Source of the DNA: an uncultured Flavobacteriales bacterium
Lineage (GTDB): Bacteria; Bacteroidota; Bacteroidia; Flavobacteriales; BACL11
Direction: 5' to 3'
DNA length: 64,000 nt
Assembly (NCBI GenBank): GCA_905181585.1
Contig: CAJIYG010000005.1
Coordinates: forward strand, 141,641-205,640
This document shows positions 55,421-64,000 of the stretch, piece by piece. Made by a program: the position numbers and the translations under genes. The notes under the pieces are model-generated. The model did no database searches. It saw nothing but the letters and a program-made list of their open reading frames with translations, and was not told where the DNA came from. The stretch's first letter is position 1, and each line of letters opens with the position of its first letter.

Positions 55421-58400
55421 ATGAAGATTAAATTTTTCTTAATAGCTTTTTTATTTTCTTGTTTTAATAGCTTTTCTCAAGGAACATGTGCCACCGCCTT
55501 GCCTTTTTGTACCGGAAGTAATTATACGTTTCCAGCTTCTACTAATACTTCAGGGCCTCCAGGAAATAATTTTGGATGCCTGGGAACTCAACCAAATCCA
55601 GCTTTCTATTATATGGAAGTTGATAATGGAGGAAATTTTACAATAGATATCACTACAAACCCTCTAGAAGATATTGATTTTATTTGTTGGGGACCTTTTA
55701 CTAATTTTAATACAATTTGTAGTCAATTAAATAGTGCTCCGATTGCTGATTGTAGTTACTCAGCAAACAGTAATGAAACATGTCAAATAAATGGAGCCAC
55801 TGCTGGTGAATTTTATATGCTATTAATTACCAACTACTCAAATAATCCAACAAATATTAGTTTTTCTCAAACCTCAGGAAGTGGAACAACAAACTGCTGT
55901 ATACTTTCTGGTGATGCTGGAGATGACAATATCGTAAATGTTTGTGAACAAGACCCCCAATTTAATCTTATTGATCAACTTTTGGGAACTCCTTCAACTG
56001 GAGGAAGCTGGTACAATCCTTTTGGGTTTTTTGTAAACAACACAGTTTTCAACCCTTTAACTGGCATTACTGGAACATATTCATATATAGTCACTGGAAA
56101 TCCAAGTAATTGCCCAAATGATACTAGTTATCTTACAATTAATGTTAACAGTAATCCAGTAATTAATTTTCCAACAATTAATAATCTTTGCATTAATGAA
56201 GATAGCGTATTATTAAATATAGCTACTCCAGCAGGAGGCACTTATTCTGGAAATGGCGTCAGTTCCAATGGATATTTTAATCCCTTGGGAAATATTGGTT
56301 TAAATACAATTCTTTACACATATTTAGATAGTAATTTCTGCTTAGACACTGCAAGCCAAAATATTTTGGTTCTTGACGCACCAATAGCTAACTCCATCAC
56401 TTCTAATGTGAGTTGTTTTGGTCTAAACGATGGGGCAGTTAATATCTCTATATCAGGTGGAACTCCAAACTATATCGAAGACTGGGCTGGATATAATCCA
56501 CTTGCCCTCTCAGCTGGAGAATATGGCCTAACAATAACTGATAGTAACAATTGTGTATTTACAGACACTATTACTGTCTATGAGCCACCAGGGTTTAGTT
56601 CTTCTGTCGTATACAGTGACATAGATTGTTTTGGTAATACAGTAGATGCATCTATTACTTCACAGATTATTTCATCTCAAAATACCTTTGGAAATATTTC
56701 ACTTCTCAACTACTGTAATTCAGTACCTGGATCAAATCAATATACATCAATTGATAATGTATCACTTAATGGAGATAATATTAATATCAGTAATAATTCA
56801 TCAGGGTCTTGTGATCAATACGAAGATTATACTAGTCTATATGCTGATCTAACTCAAGGACAAACATATACTGTTAACATTACGCTTGGTGATTGTAGTG
56901 GTTTAGATTTTCCTTCTGGTGCTAAGATATATGCTGATTGGAATATTGATGGTGACTTCTTAGATATCAATGAAGAAATCGGTGAAGTTCCTTTTGGATC
57001 TAACTCTTCTGCAACTATTACATTCACGCCTCCATTTGCAAGTGGCTACGGACCTACTAGACTAAGAGTTGTATCTCAGTTTTTAACATCACAATCTAAC
57101 TCTTCTATTTCTCCATGCGATGTTGGGTTATTTAACCCTCCAAATTATGCAGAACCTTGGTATGGTGCTACTGAAGATTATTCGATAGTAATTTACCCAG
57201 ATACACTAAACTTTACATACTCTTGGCTAGATTCATCAAATAACTCTATTGGTTCTCAAAATAATATTTTAGGGCTTTCTGGGGGATCATATTCAGTAAT
57301 TACAACAAATCCAAATGGATGTATCACAACTGATTCATTAAATATAAATGAGCCAAGTCTACTCATATCTTCATATACAACAAATGATGTTAGCTGTAAT
57401 GGCTTATCTGATGGTTCTGCTATTATTACAATAAGTGGTGGAATAACGGATTATAATATTAGCGCTGCAGGCTATAACCAAACTCTCTTAGGAGGTTTAA
57501 ACTCATTCTCAATTCCTCCTTTACTTGCAGCTGGAGATTACCCATTTTCAATAATAGATAGTAATGGCTGTCTTTTAAATGATACGATTACTATAGCAGA
57601 ACCTTTAACTTTAACTAGCATAGAAAATATTAATGACGTTTCATGTAATGGATTTTCAGATGGAAGTGTAGTCTTAAATATTAGTGGGGGAACACCTCCT
57701 TATACTGAAAATTGGGGATCAAATAACCCTCTATCTCTTTCTGGTGGGGCTTATACATATTCTATTATTGATGATAATGGCTGTCTTTATAGTAATACTA
57801 TTAACATTGACGAACCATTAGCAATAAATATTTCAGCTATTGAAAGCGATGTTAGTGCATGTCTAGCAAATGATGGTTTTATTGATGTAACTATTAATGG
57901 AGGATCACCTCCATTTACATACCTATGGAGTAATAATGATACAACTGAAGATATCAGTAGTCTTGGGGCCGGAACATATATCCTAAATGCAATTGATAGT
58001 AATGGATGTAACACAACAATATCTGCTACAATTAATGAACCCCCTGCCCTATTACTTAATTACACAAAAATAGATGCTAGTTGCTTTGACTCCAATGATG
58101 GTAGCATTGATGTTAGTGTACTCTCTGGAACTGCTCCATTTTCTTTTATTTGGACAAATAATAGTACAAATGAAGATATTATTAATCTTAGTGCAGGTAT
58201 TTATACTATATCTGTTTCTGATTCTGTAGGTTGTAGTGAAAACTTAAGCATCACAATTAACGAGCCATTAGCTCCTAATATTTTATCAAGTCAATTAAAT
58301 GTAAGTTGTTTTGCTGGAAATAATGCAAGTATTAATCTCTCTGTAAGCGGAGGAACTAGTCCATATAATTTTATGTGGAGTAATAATGATACAACACAGA

Positions 58401-60562
58401 GTATTTCTAATCTTAGCGCTGGAACTTACTCATATAGTATTATAGATTCTCAAAATTGTATCTATTTAGGAGACATATTAATTACAGAGCCTAGTGCTGT
58501 TTCTGTAAGTCCAATTATTTCCAATGTATCCTGCTTTAGTGGTAATGATGGTTTTAGTATCTTAAATGTCTCTGGAGGAGTATCTCCATATTCAGAAAGT
58601 TGGGGAATTTACGATCCCGCTGCCTTATTCTCTGGTGATTATCTATTTACAGTGATTGACAGTAATGGGTGTAATTATGTCGATTCAATTACTATTACAC
58701 AACCCGATCAAATAATTGTAAGTTCAAGCACTCAAGATGCTCTTTGTAGTGGTGCAAATAACGGAAGTGCCTCTCTGCAAATAATTGGTGGAATTCCACC
58801 ATATAATCAAGACTGGGGAATATACAATCCCAACGCTTTAAGTGCTGGAATATATAATTTCTCTGTCAATGATGATAACAACTGTATAGTGCAAGGGTCT
58901 GTAACTGTTGGTGAGTCTGCAGCAATACAAACTATTGAAAACAATGTGAATGTTAGCTGTTATGGATTCTCTGACGGAACATCTAACTTATTAGTTTCTG
59001 GTGGAACTTCCCCATATACCAATAACTGGGGAGCAAATGATCCTACATCTTTAAGTGCAGGAACTTATTACTACTCTGTTACTGATTCACTAAACTGTAT
59101 GCTAAACGATAGTATTATAATTACTGAACCTACTCAATTACTAGTGAGTGAACTACTCACAAATGTAAGTTGCTTTGGATTAGCTGATGGAATAGCATTT
59201 TTACAAATAAGTGGTGGAACAGCTCCTTATAATGAAGATTGGGCTGGAATAAATAACTTAGCACTATCTCAAGGAAACTACGGATACACAATCACAGATA
59301 ATAATGGATGTGTAGAAACAGATTTTATAAATATATATCAACCAAATCCTATAATACTAAATGTTACTGTAAGTGATGCAAATTGTTTTAATGGAAATAA
59401 TGGAAGTATATATGTTGGAGTAAGTGGTGGAACTTCTCCATATAGTGAAAATTGGTTTGGTAATGACCCTTTAGCACTAAGTGCTGGTAATTATAGCTTC
59501 TCAATAACAGATGACAACGGATGTAGAATTGATAGTAGTGCTACAGTAAGTCAAGCAGATCAGATATTTGCTAACTATAGCGCACAAAGTCCAATATGTA
59601 AGGATGATAAATCAACACTATCAATTAAAATTATTGATCCACTTGTCAACCAGTATTCATTAGTAATAGATAATCAAACGTATATAGTAGATTCTTTAGG
59701 GATCTTAATACCAGAGGGAATACCTATACAATTATTACCTAATAATACAGTAACTACCAATCTAACATCAATTACAGATAGTGATGGCTGTACTAGCCCT
59801 GCAAATAATAGTTCTACAATTGTAGTTAATATGCCTCCAACATTAGATATTCTAATAGATGATATATGTGAGAGCTATCCTTCATTTGTATTAGATCAAG
59901 CACTACCACAAGGAGGAACTTATTTAATTGATGGACAAATAAGCAATATATTCGATGTTGAAAATTTAGAAACAGGTGATTATATAATAACATATCTATA
60001 TACAGACCCTATTACAAACTGTAGTAATAGCGCTGATAAAATAGTAAGTATACTACCAGCACCTATAGCTGATTTTACTCTAGGGCCTCAAACAACGGAT
60101 ATTGATAATCCAAATATATTTTTCCTAAACAAAAGTGAACAAGCAAATAGTCTAGTATGGAATCTTGGAGATGGACAAACAATATCAGATAGTATAAGCT
60201 TTACTTACACATACAGTGATACAGGAACATATATTGTTGAGCTAATCATATCAAATCAATATGGATGTGGTGACACAGTACAAAATAGTGTTATCATAAA
60301 TCCAGTATACACATGCTACATACCTAATGCTTTTACTCCTAATAATGATGGTAAGAATGATTCGTTTGGGCCTGTGATGACTGCTATGAAGTCATATATA
60401 ATAAAAATATATGACAGATGGGGTGGAATTGTTTTTAATCAAGAAAATAAAGATTGGGACGGAGCAGATTACCCGACAGGAATATACAACTACAACATAG
60501 AGGCAATAGATTATAAAAATAAAGTCTTTAGATACGCAGGAAAAATTACACTAGCTAGGTAA
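55421..60562 (+). CDS. Giant SprB-repeat T9SS type B adhesin with nested GEVED domain
   Basis: A 1713-residue exported protein. Signal peptide to about residue 20 (SFS/QG). N-terminal cysteine-rich domain (about 21-160). Then about twelve SprB-type repeats of about 70 residues from about 320 to 1380, of the form VSCFG..DG......GGT.PY...W...DP..LSAG.Y...I.D..GC......I.EP. The second repeat is interrupted at about 423-595 by a GEVED domain (TYTVNITLGDCSG, KIYADWNIDGDF, TRLRVVSQF, WYGATEDYSIVI). A PKD domain (LVWNLGDGQTISDSI) and a type B T9SS signal (YIPNAFTPNNDGKNDSF to YPTGIYNYNIEAID) close it. SprB of Flavobacterium is a mobile gliding adhesin; the same role here is inference. Bases 58481-58991 are identical to 63490-64000. 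Confidence 0.92.
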   Translation: MKIKFFLIAFLFSCFNSFSQGTCATALPFCTGSNYTFPASTNTSGPPGNNFGCLGTQPNPAFYYMEVDNGGNFTIDITTNPLEDIDFICWGPFTNFNTICSQLNSAPIADCSYSANSNETCQINGATAGEFYMLLITNYSNNPTNISFSQTSGSGTTNCCILSGDAGDDNIVNVCEQDPQFNLIDQLLGTPSTGGSWYNPFGFFVNNTVFNPLTGITGTYSYIVTGNPSNCPNDTSYLTINVNSNPVINFPTINNLCINEDSVLLNIATPAGGTYSGNGVSSNGYFNPLGNIGLNTILYTYLDSNFCLDTASQNILVLDAPIANSITSNVSCFGLNDGAVNISISGGTPNYIEDWAGYNPLALSAGEYGLTITDSNNCVFTDTITVYEPPGFSSSVVYSDIDCFGNTVDASITSQIISSQNTFGNISLLNYCNSVPGSNQYTSIDNVSLNGDNINISNNSSGSCDQYEDYTSLYADLTQGQTYTVNITLGDCSGLDFPSGAKIYADWNIDGDFLDINEEIGEVPFGSNSSATITFTPPFASGYGPTRLRVVSQFLTSQSNSSISPCDVGLFNPPNYAEPWYGATEDYSIVIYPDTLNFTYSWLDSSNNSIGSQNNILGLSGGSYSVITTNPNGCITTDSLNINEPSLLISSYTTNDVSCNGLSDGSAIITISGGITDYNISAAGYNQTLLGGLNSFSIPPLLAAGDYPFSIIDSNGCLLNDTITIAEPLTLTSIENINDVSCNGFSDGSVVLNISGGTPPYTENWGSNNPLSLSGGAYTYSIIDDNGCLYSNTINIDEPLAINISAIESDVSACLANDGFIDVTINGGSPPFTYLWSNNDTTEDISSLGAGTYILNAIDSNGCNTTISATINEPPALLLNYTKIDASCFDSNDGSIDVSVLSGTAPFSFIWTNNSTNEDIINLSAGIYTISVSDSVGCSENLSITINEPLAPNILSSQLNVSCFAGNNASINLSVSGGTSPYNFMWSNNDTTQSISNLSAGTYSYSIIDSQNCIYLGDILITEPSAVSVSPIISNVSCFSGNDGFSILNVSGGVSPYSESWGIYDPAALFSGDYLFTVIDSNGCNYVDSITITQPDQIIVSSSTQDALCSGANNGSASLQIIGGIPPYNQDWGIYNPNALSAGIYNFSVNDDNNCIVQGSVTVGESAAIQTIENNVNVSCYGFSDGTSNLLVSGGTSPYTNNWGANDPTSLSAGTYYYSVTDSLNCMLNDSIIITEPTQLLVSELLTNVSCFGLADGIAFLQISGGTAPYNEDWAGINNLALSQGNYGYTITDNNGCVETDFINIYQPNPIILNVTVSDANCFNGNNGSIYVGVSGGTSPYSENWFGNDPLALSAGNYSFSITDDNGCRIDSSATVSQADQIFANYSAQSPICKDDKSTLSIKIIDPLVNQYSLVIDNQTYIVDSLGILIPEGIPIQLLPNNTVTTNLTSITDSDGCTSPANNSSTIVVNMPPTLDILIDDICESYPSFVLDQALPQGGTYLIDGQISNIFDVENLETGDYIITYLYTDPITNCSNSADKIVSILPAPIADFTLGPQTTDIDNPNIFFLNKSEQANSLVWNLGDGQTISDSISFTYTYSDTGTYIVELIISNQYGCGDTVQNSVIINPVYTCYIPNAFTPNNDGKNDSFGPVMTAMKSYIIKIYDRWGGIVFNQENKDWDGADYPTGIYNYNIEAIDYKNKVFRYAGKITLAR
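58481..58991 (+). repeat. Perfect 511-bp direct repeat, copy 1
   Basis: Identical base for base to 63490-64000 by direct line-by-line reading, offset 5009. It covers SprB repeats 8 and 9 and the start of repeat 10. Sequence left of 58481 differs from that left of 63490. The right limit of identity is not known because copy 2 reaches the window edge. Confidence 0.97.
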
Positions 60563-60585
60563 TAAATAAACAATTAGATTTTATG

Positions 60586-60593
60586 TAAATTTG
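60586..60593 (+). promoter_or_regulatory. -7 promoter element (TAAATTTG) of the last adhesin gene
   Basis: TAAATTTG fits TAnnTTTG and ends 4 bases before the ATG at 60598, within the 35-base gap. A transcript from here would begin at or beside the start codon. Confidence 0.4.
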
Positions 60594-60597
60594 TAGT

Positions 60598-63500
60598 ATG
60601 AGAAAGCTACTACTATTTATAGCTCTTATTCCTATATTATCCATTGGACAAAATACAATTACTATTTGTGATGGGGATAGTGCATTAATATTTGGGAATT
60701 GGGAAACTTCAGCAGGAGTATATACGAATGGAGGACAAAATACAACTCTAATAATCAACCCTCTTCCAATTATTACACCAAATTTTATTTTAAATGGTAA
60801 CGCTCAAATTCAACCAGGAAATGTTTTTCAACTAACTTCTGCAAATAATGGTCAATCAGGATCAGTTTGGAATAATATACAAATCAATTTAAATAACCCC
60901 TTTCATTTCAATATTGATGTTTTCTTAGGATGTAATAACGGTGGAGCTGATGGAATTGCATTTGTTTTACAGCCAATAAGCACCTCAATTGGAAGCCAAG
61001 GAGGCGGGATAGGATACGCTGGAATTACACCTTCTTTTGCAGTAGAATTTGATACTTGGCAAAATAGTTCTGATCCATCTTATGATCATATTGCAATTCA
61101 AAAAAATGGTGTTTTAAATCATAATGGGGGAAATAATCTTGCTGGGCCTGTTGGATTTCCTCCAAGTAATTATCAAATTGAAGATTGTCAGTGGCACAGT
61201 GCCGTATTTAAATGGAACCCTTCTTCACAAACATTTACTCTAGATTTCGATGGCTATTCTAATGTTTTAAGCTACACTGGAGATATTATTACAAATATTT
61301 TTGGTGGAAACCCTATAGTATACTGGGGAATGACTGGCGCAACAGGAGGAGCTAATAATCTACAACAATTCAGATTTAATTATGAGTTAAACGATACAAC
61401 AATATGTCAGAATGATTCAATTCAATTAAATTCTCTTGCAATAGCAAACTCATATACATATCAATGGTCCCCAAGTAGTAGTGTATCAAATGATACAGCT
61501 TCTTCACCTTATTTTTCTCCAGATACAACAACATCATACACTCTAGCAATCACTAATTCTTATGGATGTACTTATATAGATTCATTCATTATATATGTTG
61601 ATACTTCAGCAAATATTTCTTTTCCTTTAGCATCGCAATTTTGTCTTGGTGAAACACCCCTAATTTTAGATTTTGCAACTCCTATTGGGGGAAACTATCT
61701 TGTAAATAATAATACAGCAAATATTTTTGATCCCAACTTAAGTAATATCGGTACAAATACTATTTCTTATTCTTTTACTAGCACAAATGGATGTTCAAAT
61801 ACTTTTATAAACACAATTAGTGTCTTTGATTCTCCAACAGCATCATATACAACAACAAATGCCTCATGTTTCGGATTATCAGATGGATCTATTATATCAT
61901 CAATTAGCGGAGGAAGTCCAAACTATATTGAAGACTGGGGCGGTTACAATCCCTTAGCTTTAAGCGCAGGAGTTTATAATTACTTAGTAACTGACAACAA
62001 CAATTGTGTGTTTTTAGATTCAATATATATTTTTGAGCCTGATTTATTTACGTCTACTATAGCTACTACAGATGTAAATTGTTTTGGTCAAAATGATGGA
62101 AGTGCAATTATTCAACTTCAAGGAAATTCTACTCCAGTTGGTAATATTTCTAATCTAAATTATTGTGATTCTGAGCCAGGATCAAATCAATACTCAACAA
62201 TAGAAGATGTACAATTAATTGGAGATAATTTCAATATAAATAATAATGCTGCTGGATTATGTGATCTTTATGAAAACTATACAAGTCAGCATGCAGATTT
62301 AACTGAAGGTCAAACATATACTATAGATGTTACATTGGGAGATTGTAGTGGATTTAGTTTTTCTTCCGGTGGTAAAGTCTATGTAGATTGGAATATTGAT
62401 GGAGATTTTATTGATCCAGGAGAAGAAATTGGAATAATTCCCTACGGAACAAACTCAAATGCTACTATATCATTTACAGTTCCAAATAGCGGCCCATTTG
62501 GTGTGACTCGACTAAGAGTTGTATCTCAATTTCTTACATCTCAAACAACTAATTCTATATCTCCTTGTGAGGTTGGATTTTTTAATCCTCCAAATTATTC
62601 AGAACCTTGGTATGGTGCTACAGAAGATTATTCAATAGTAGTTAATGGTACAACAATCTTATCTACTTTCTTATGGTCAAATGGTCAAACTAATGATTCC
62701 ATAAACAATCTTGCCCCTGGTAACTATACTGTGGATATAACTAATGATAATGGATGTATTATTTCAGACTCTATTACTATAAATGAACCTCAATTTTTAT
62801 TTAGCAATTATATCGTAGAAGATGTTAGTTGTAATGGTGGTAACAGTGGAGTTGCAACAATTAATATTTTTGGTGGAAGCCCCGATTATAGTATTGATAT
62901 ATTAGGATCTATTCAACAATTAGCTAGTGGAATTAATACATATACAACTGATTCTATACTAAGTGCTGGAACTTATATTTTCTCTATTATAGATTCTAAT
63001 AGCTGTATTATAACAGATTCATTAATTATAGATGAACCCAGTCTACTGACATCTTTATCTACAACTACAGACGTTAGTTGTAATGCTCTCTCTGATGGCT
63101 CTGCTATTATTACAATTAATGGCGGAATAACAGATTATAATATTAGTGTTGCAGGCTTTAATCAAACTCTAAATGGAGGAATAAATTCATTCTCAATACC
63201 TCCAATGCTTAATGCTGGAAACTACCCTTATTCAATTATTGACAGTAATGGCTGTATTCTAAATGATACTATTACTATAAACGAACCTCAAGTTATTTCT
63301 GTAATTGATAGTGTAAATAATGTTTCATGTAATGGACTTTCAGATGCAATAGCAATACTAAATATTGCCGGTGGGACAGCACCATATGCTGAAAATTGGG
63401 GTACAAATAATCCTTTAGCGCTTTCTGCTGGATCTTACTTCTACTCTATTATTGATGATAATGGATGTCTTTTTAATAATCTAGTTAATATTACAGAGCC

Positions 63501-64000
63501 TAGTGCTGTTTCTGTAAGTCCAATTATTTCCAATGTATCCTGCTTTAGTGGTAATGATGGTTTTAGTATCTTAAATGTCTCTGGAGGAGTATCTCCATAT
63601 TCAGAAAGTTGGGGAATTTACGATCCCGCTGCCTTATTCTCTGGTGATTATCTATTTACAGTGATTGACAGTAATGGGTGTAATTATGTCGATTCAATTA
63701 CTATTACACAACCCGATCAAATAATTGTAAGTTCAAGCACTCAAGATGCTCTTTGTAGTGGTGCAAATAACGGAAGTGCCTCTCTGCAAATAATTGGTGG
63801 AATTCCACCATATAATCAAGACTGGGGAATATACAATCCCAACGCTTTAAGTGCTGGAATATATAATTTCTCTGTCAATGATGATAACAACTGTATAGTG
63901 CAAGGGTCTGTAACTGTTGGTGAGTCTGCAGCAATACAAACTATTGAAAACAATGTGAATGTTAGCTGTTATGGATTCTCTGACGGAACATCTAACTTAT
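60598..64000 (+). CDS. Giant SprB-repeat adhesin with L-type lectin domain, 3' end cut by window edge
   Basis: Starts ATG AGA AAG CTA CTA at 60598 (MRKLLLFIALIPILSIGQN, a signal peptide) and stays open to base 64000, over 1130 codons. An L-type legume-lectin-like domain covers about residues 60-265: GSVWNNIQINLNNPFHFNID, GADGIAFVLQP, ITPSFAVEFDTWQN, DHIAIQKNG and FTLDFDGYSN. An Ig-like region follows, then SprB repeats from about residue 410. The second repeat again holds a nested GEVED domain (about 62130-62650; WNIDGDFIDPGEEIG, WYGATEDYSIVV). The last 511 bases equal 58481-58991. It is a paralog of the preceding gene with a different N-terminal head. A T9SS signal is expected beyond the window. 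Lectin heads suggest binding of sugar-coated surfaces. Confidence 0.9.
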   Translation, partial: MRKLLLFIALIPILSIGQNTITICDGDSALIFGNWETSAGVYTNGGQNTTLIINPLPIITPNFILNGNAQIQPGNVFQLTSANNGQSGSVWNNIQINLNNPFHFNIDVFLGCNNGGADGIAFVLQPISTSIGSQGGGIGYAGITPSFAVEFDTWQNSSDPSYDHIAIQKNGVLNHNGGNNLAGPVGFPPSNYQIEDCQWHSAVFKWNPSSQTFTLDFDGYSNVLSYTGDIITNIFGGNPIVYWGMTGATGGANNLQQFRFNYELNDTTICQNDSIQLNSLAIANSYTYQWSPSSSVSNDTASSPYFSPDTTTSYTLAITNSYGCTYIDSFIIYVDTSANISFPLASQFCLGETPLILDFATPIGGNYLVNNNTANIFDPNLSNIGTNTISYSFTSTNGCSNTFINTISVFDSPTASYTTTNASCFGLSDGSIISSISGGSPNYIEDWGGYNPLALSAGVYNYLVTDNNNCVFLDSIYIFEPDLFTSTIATTDVNCFGQNDGSAIIQLQGNSTPVGNISNLNYCDSEPGSNQYSTIEDVQLIGDNFNINNNAAGLCDLYENYTSQHADLTEGQTYTIDVTLGDCSGFSFSSGGKVYVDWNIDGDFIDPGEEIGIIPYGTNSNATISFTVPNSGPFGVTRLRVVSQFLTSQTTNSISPCEVGFFNPPNYSEPWYGATEDYSIVVNGTTILSTFLWSNGQTNDSINNLAPGNYTVDITNDNGCIISDSITINEPQFLFSNYIVEDVSCNGGNSGVATINIFGGSPDYSIDILGSIQQLASGINTYTTDSILSAGTYIFSIIDSNSCIITDSLIIDEPSLLTSLSTTTDVSCNALSDGSAIITINGGITDYNISVAGFNQTLNGGINSFSIPPMLNAGNYPYSIIDSNGCILNDTITINEPQVISVIDSVNNVSCNGLSDAIAILNIAGGTAPYAENWGTNNPLALSAGSYFYSIIDDNGCLFNNLVNITEPSAVSVSPIISNVSCFSGNDGFSILNVSGGVSPYSESWGIYDPAALFSGDYLFTVIDSNGCNYVDSITITQPDQIIVSSSTQDALCSGANNGSASLQIIGGIPPYNQDWGIYNPNALSAGIYNFSVNDDNNCIVQGSVTVGESAAIQTIENNVNVSCYGFSDGTSNL
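63490..64000 (+). repeat. Perfect 511-bp direct repeat, copy 2 (continues past window edge)
   Basis: Identical to 58481-58991. The preceding repeats in the two genes (for example 57361-57480 against about 63047-63166) are clearly homologous but differ at many positions, so identity starts abruptly at 63490. Confidence 0.97.

Noticed and set aside
55421..60562. CRISPR-like or satellite DNA because of regular spacing of about 210 bases in the adhesin
   Set aside because: The periodicity is of protein repeats (SprB units) with diverged DNA; there are no short identical repeats with unique spacers.

Overview
The window is an AT-rich chromosomal segment from a member of the Bacteroidota, most likely a flavobacterium-like (Flavobacteriales) lineage. 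The evidence is several surface proteins with type IX secretion (T9SS) sorting domains, SprB repeats, a TonB-dependent receptor paired with a DUF4249 lipoprotein, a complete Bat (BatA-E) aerotolerance-type operon, bacillithiol synthesis (BshC), VTC/DUF4956/CotH genes, and promoters of the Bacteroidota type (TAnnTTTG, sometimes with an upstream TTTG). Shine-Dalgarno sequences are not conspicuous. A marine lifestyle is only an inference.

Layout. 1-5064 (-): an AddAB-like helicase/nuclease pair; the AddB-like gene runs off the left edge. 5102-5908 (-): a voltage-gated-type K+ channel with a zinc ribbon. 5973-9575 (-): two amidinohydrolase-fold enzymes (arginine deiminase-like and CtlX-like) translationally coupled to arginyl-tRNA synthetase. 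9707-16149 (+): ftsK, a LolA-like carrier, a TonB receptor and a DUF4249 lipoprotein. 16151-22249 (-): an operon MORN/YwqK-mnmA-bshC-guaA-LysM protein. 22300-24904 (-): DUF4199 and two glycosyltransferases. 24990-25092 (+): the signal recognition particle RNA with its own good promoter. 25097-32401 (-): one long gene run, CotH kinase-fold surface protein, lipoprotein, VTC polyphosphate-polymerase-like protein, DUF4956, DUF2490, cdd, recG. 32468-33244 (-): mazG. 33309-33497 (+): a small four-cysteine membrane protein (NqrM-like), convergent with apbE. 33487-39309 (-): two large T9SS type B surface proteins followed by apbE. 39371-41866 (-): truA and an MsbA-type ABC exporter. 41989-49972 (+): moxR-DUF58-batD-like-batA-batB-batC-batD-batE. 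50138-64000 (+): a small secreted protein of unknown function and three consecutive giant T9SS/SprB-type surface proteins, the last running off the right edge.

The most notable signals are: (1) a perfect 511-bp direct repeat shared by the last two giant adhesin genes (58481-58991 and 63490-64000), embedded in otherwise diverged paralogous sequence, which points to recent gene conversion or an assembly problem; (2) a one-base deletion inside a 15-bp tandem repeat that breaks batC while its conserved C-terminus is intact in another frame; (3) a one-base insertion that splits the first giant adhesin; (4) a GEVED domain nested inside a SprB repeat in two neighbouring paralogs; (5) a surface-targeted CotH kinase-fold protein in a run with VTC and DUF4956 genes; and (6) several genes whose start codon lies only 4-8 bases after the -7 promoter element, suggesting leaderless or nearly leaderless mRNAs.

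No intergenic stretch exceeds 300 bases. By eye I found no tRNA, rRNA, CRISPR array, insertion sequence, phage gene or origin. I did not find a clear self-contained new defence or mobile system; the surface-protein recombination and the CotH/VTC locus are the best candidates for undescribed biology.
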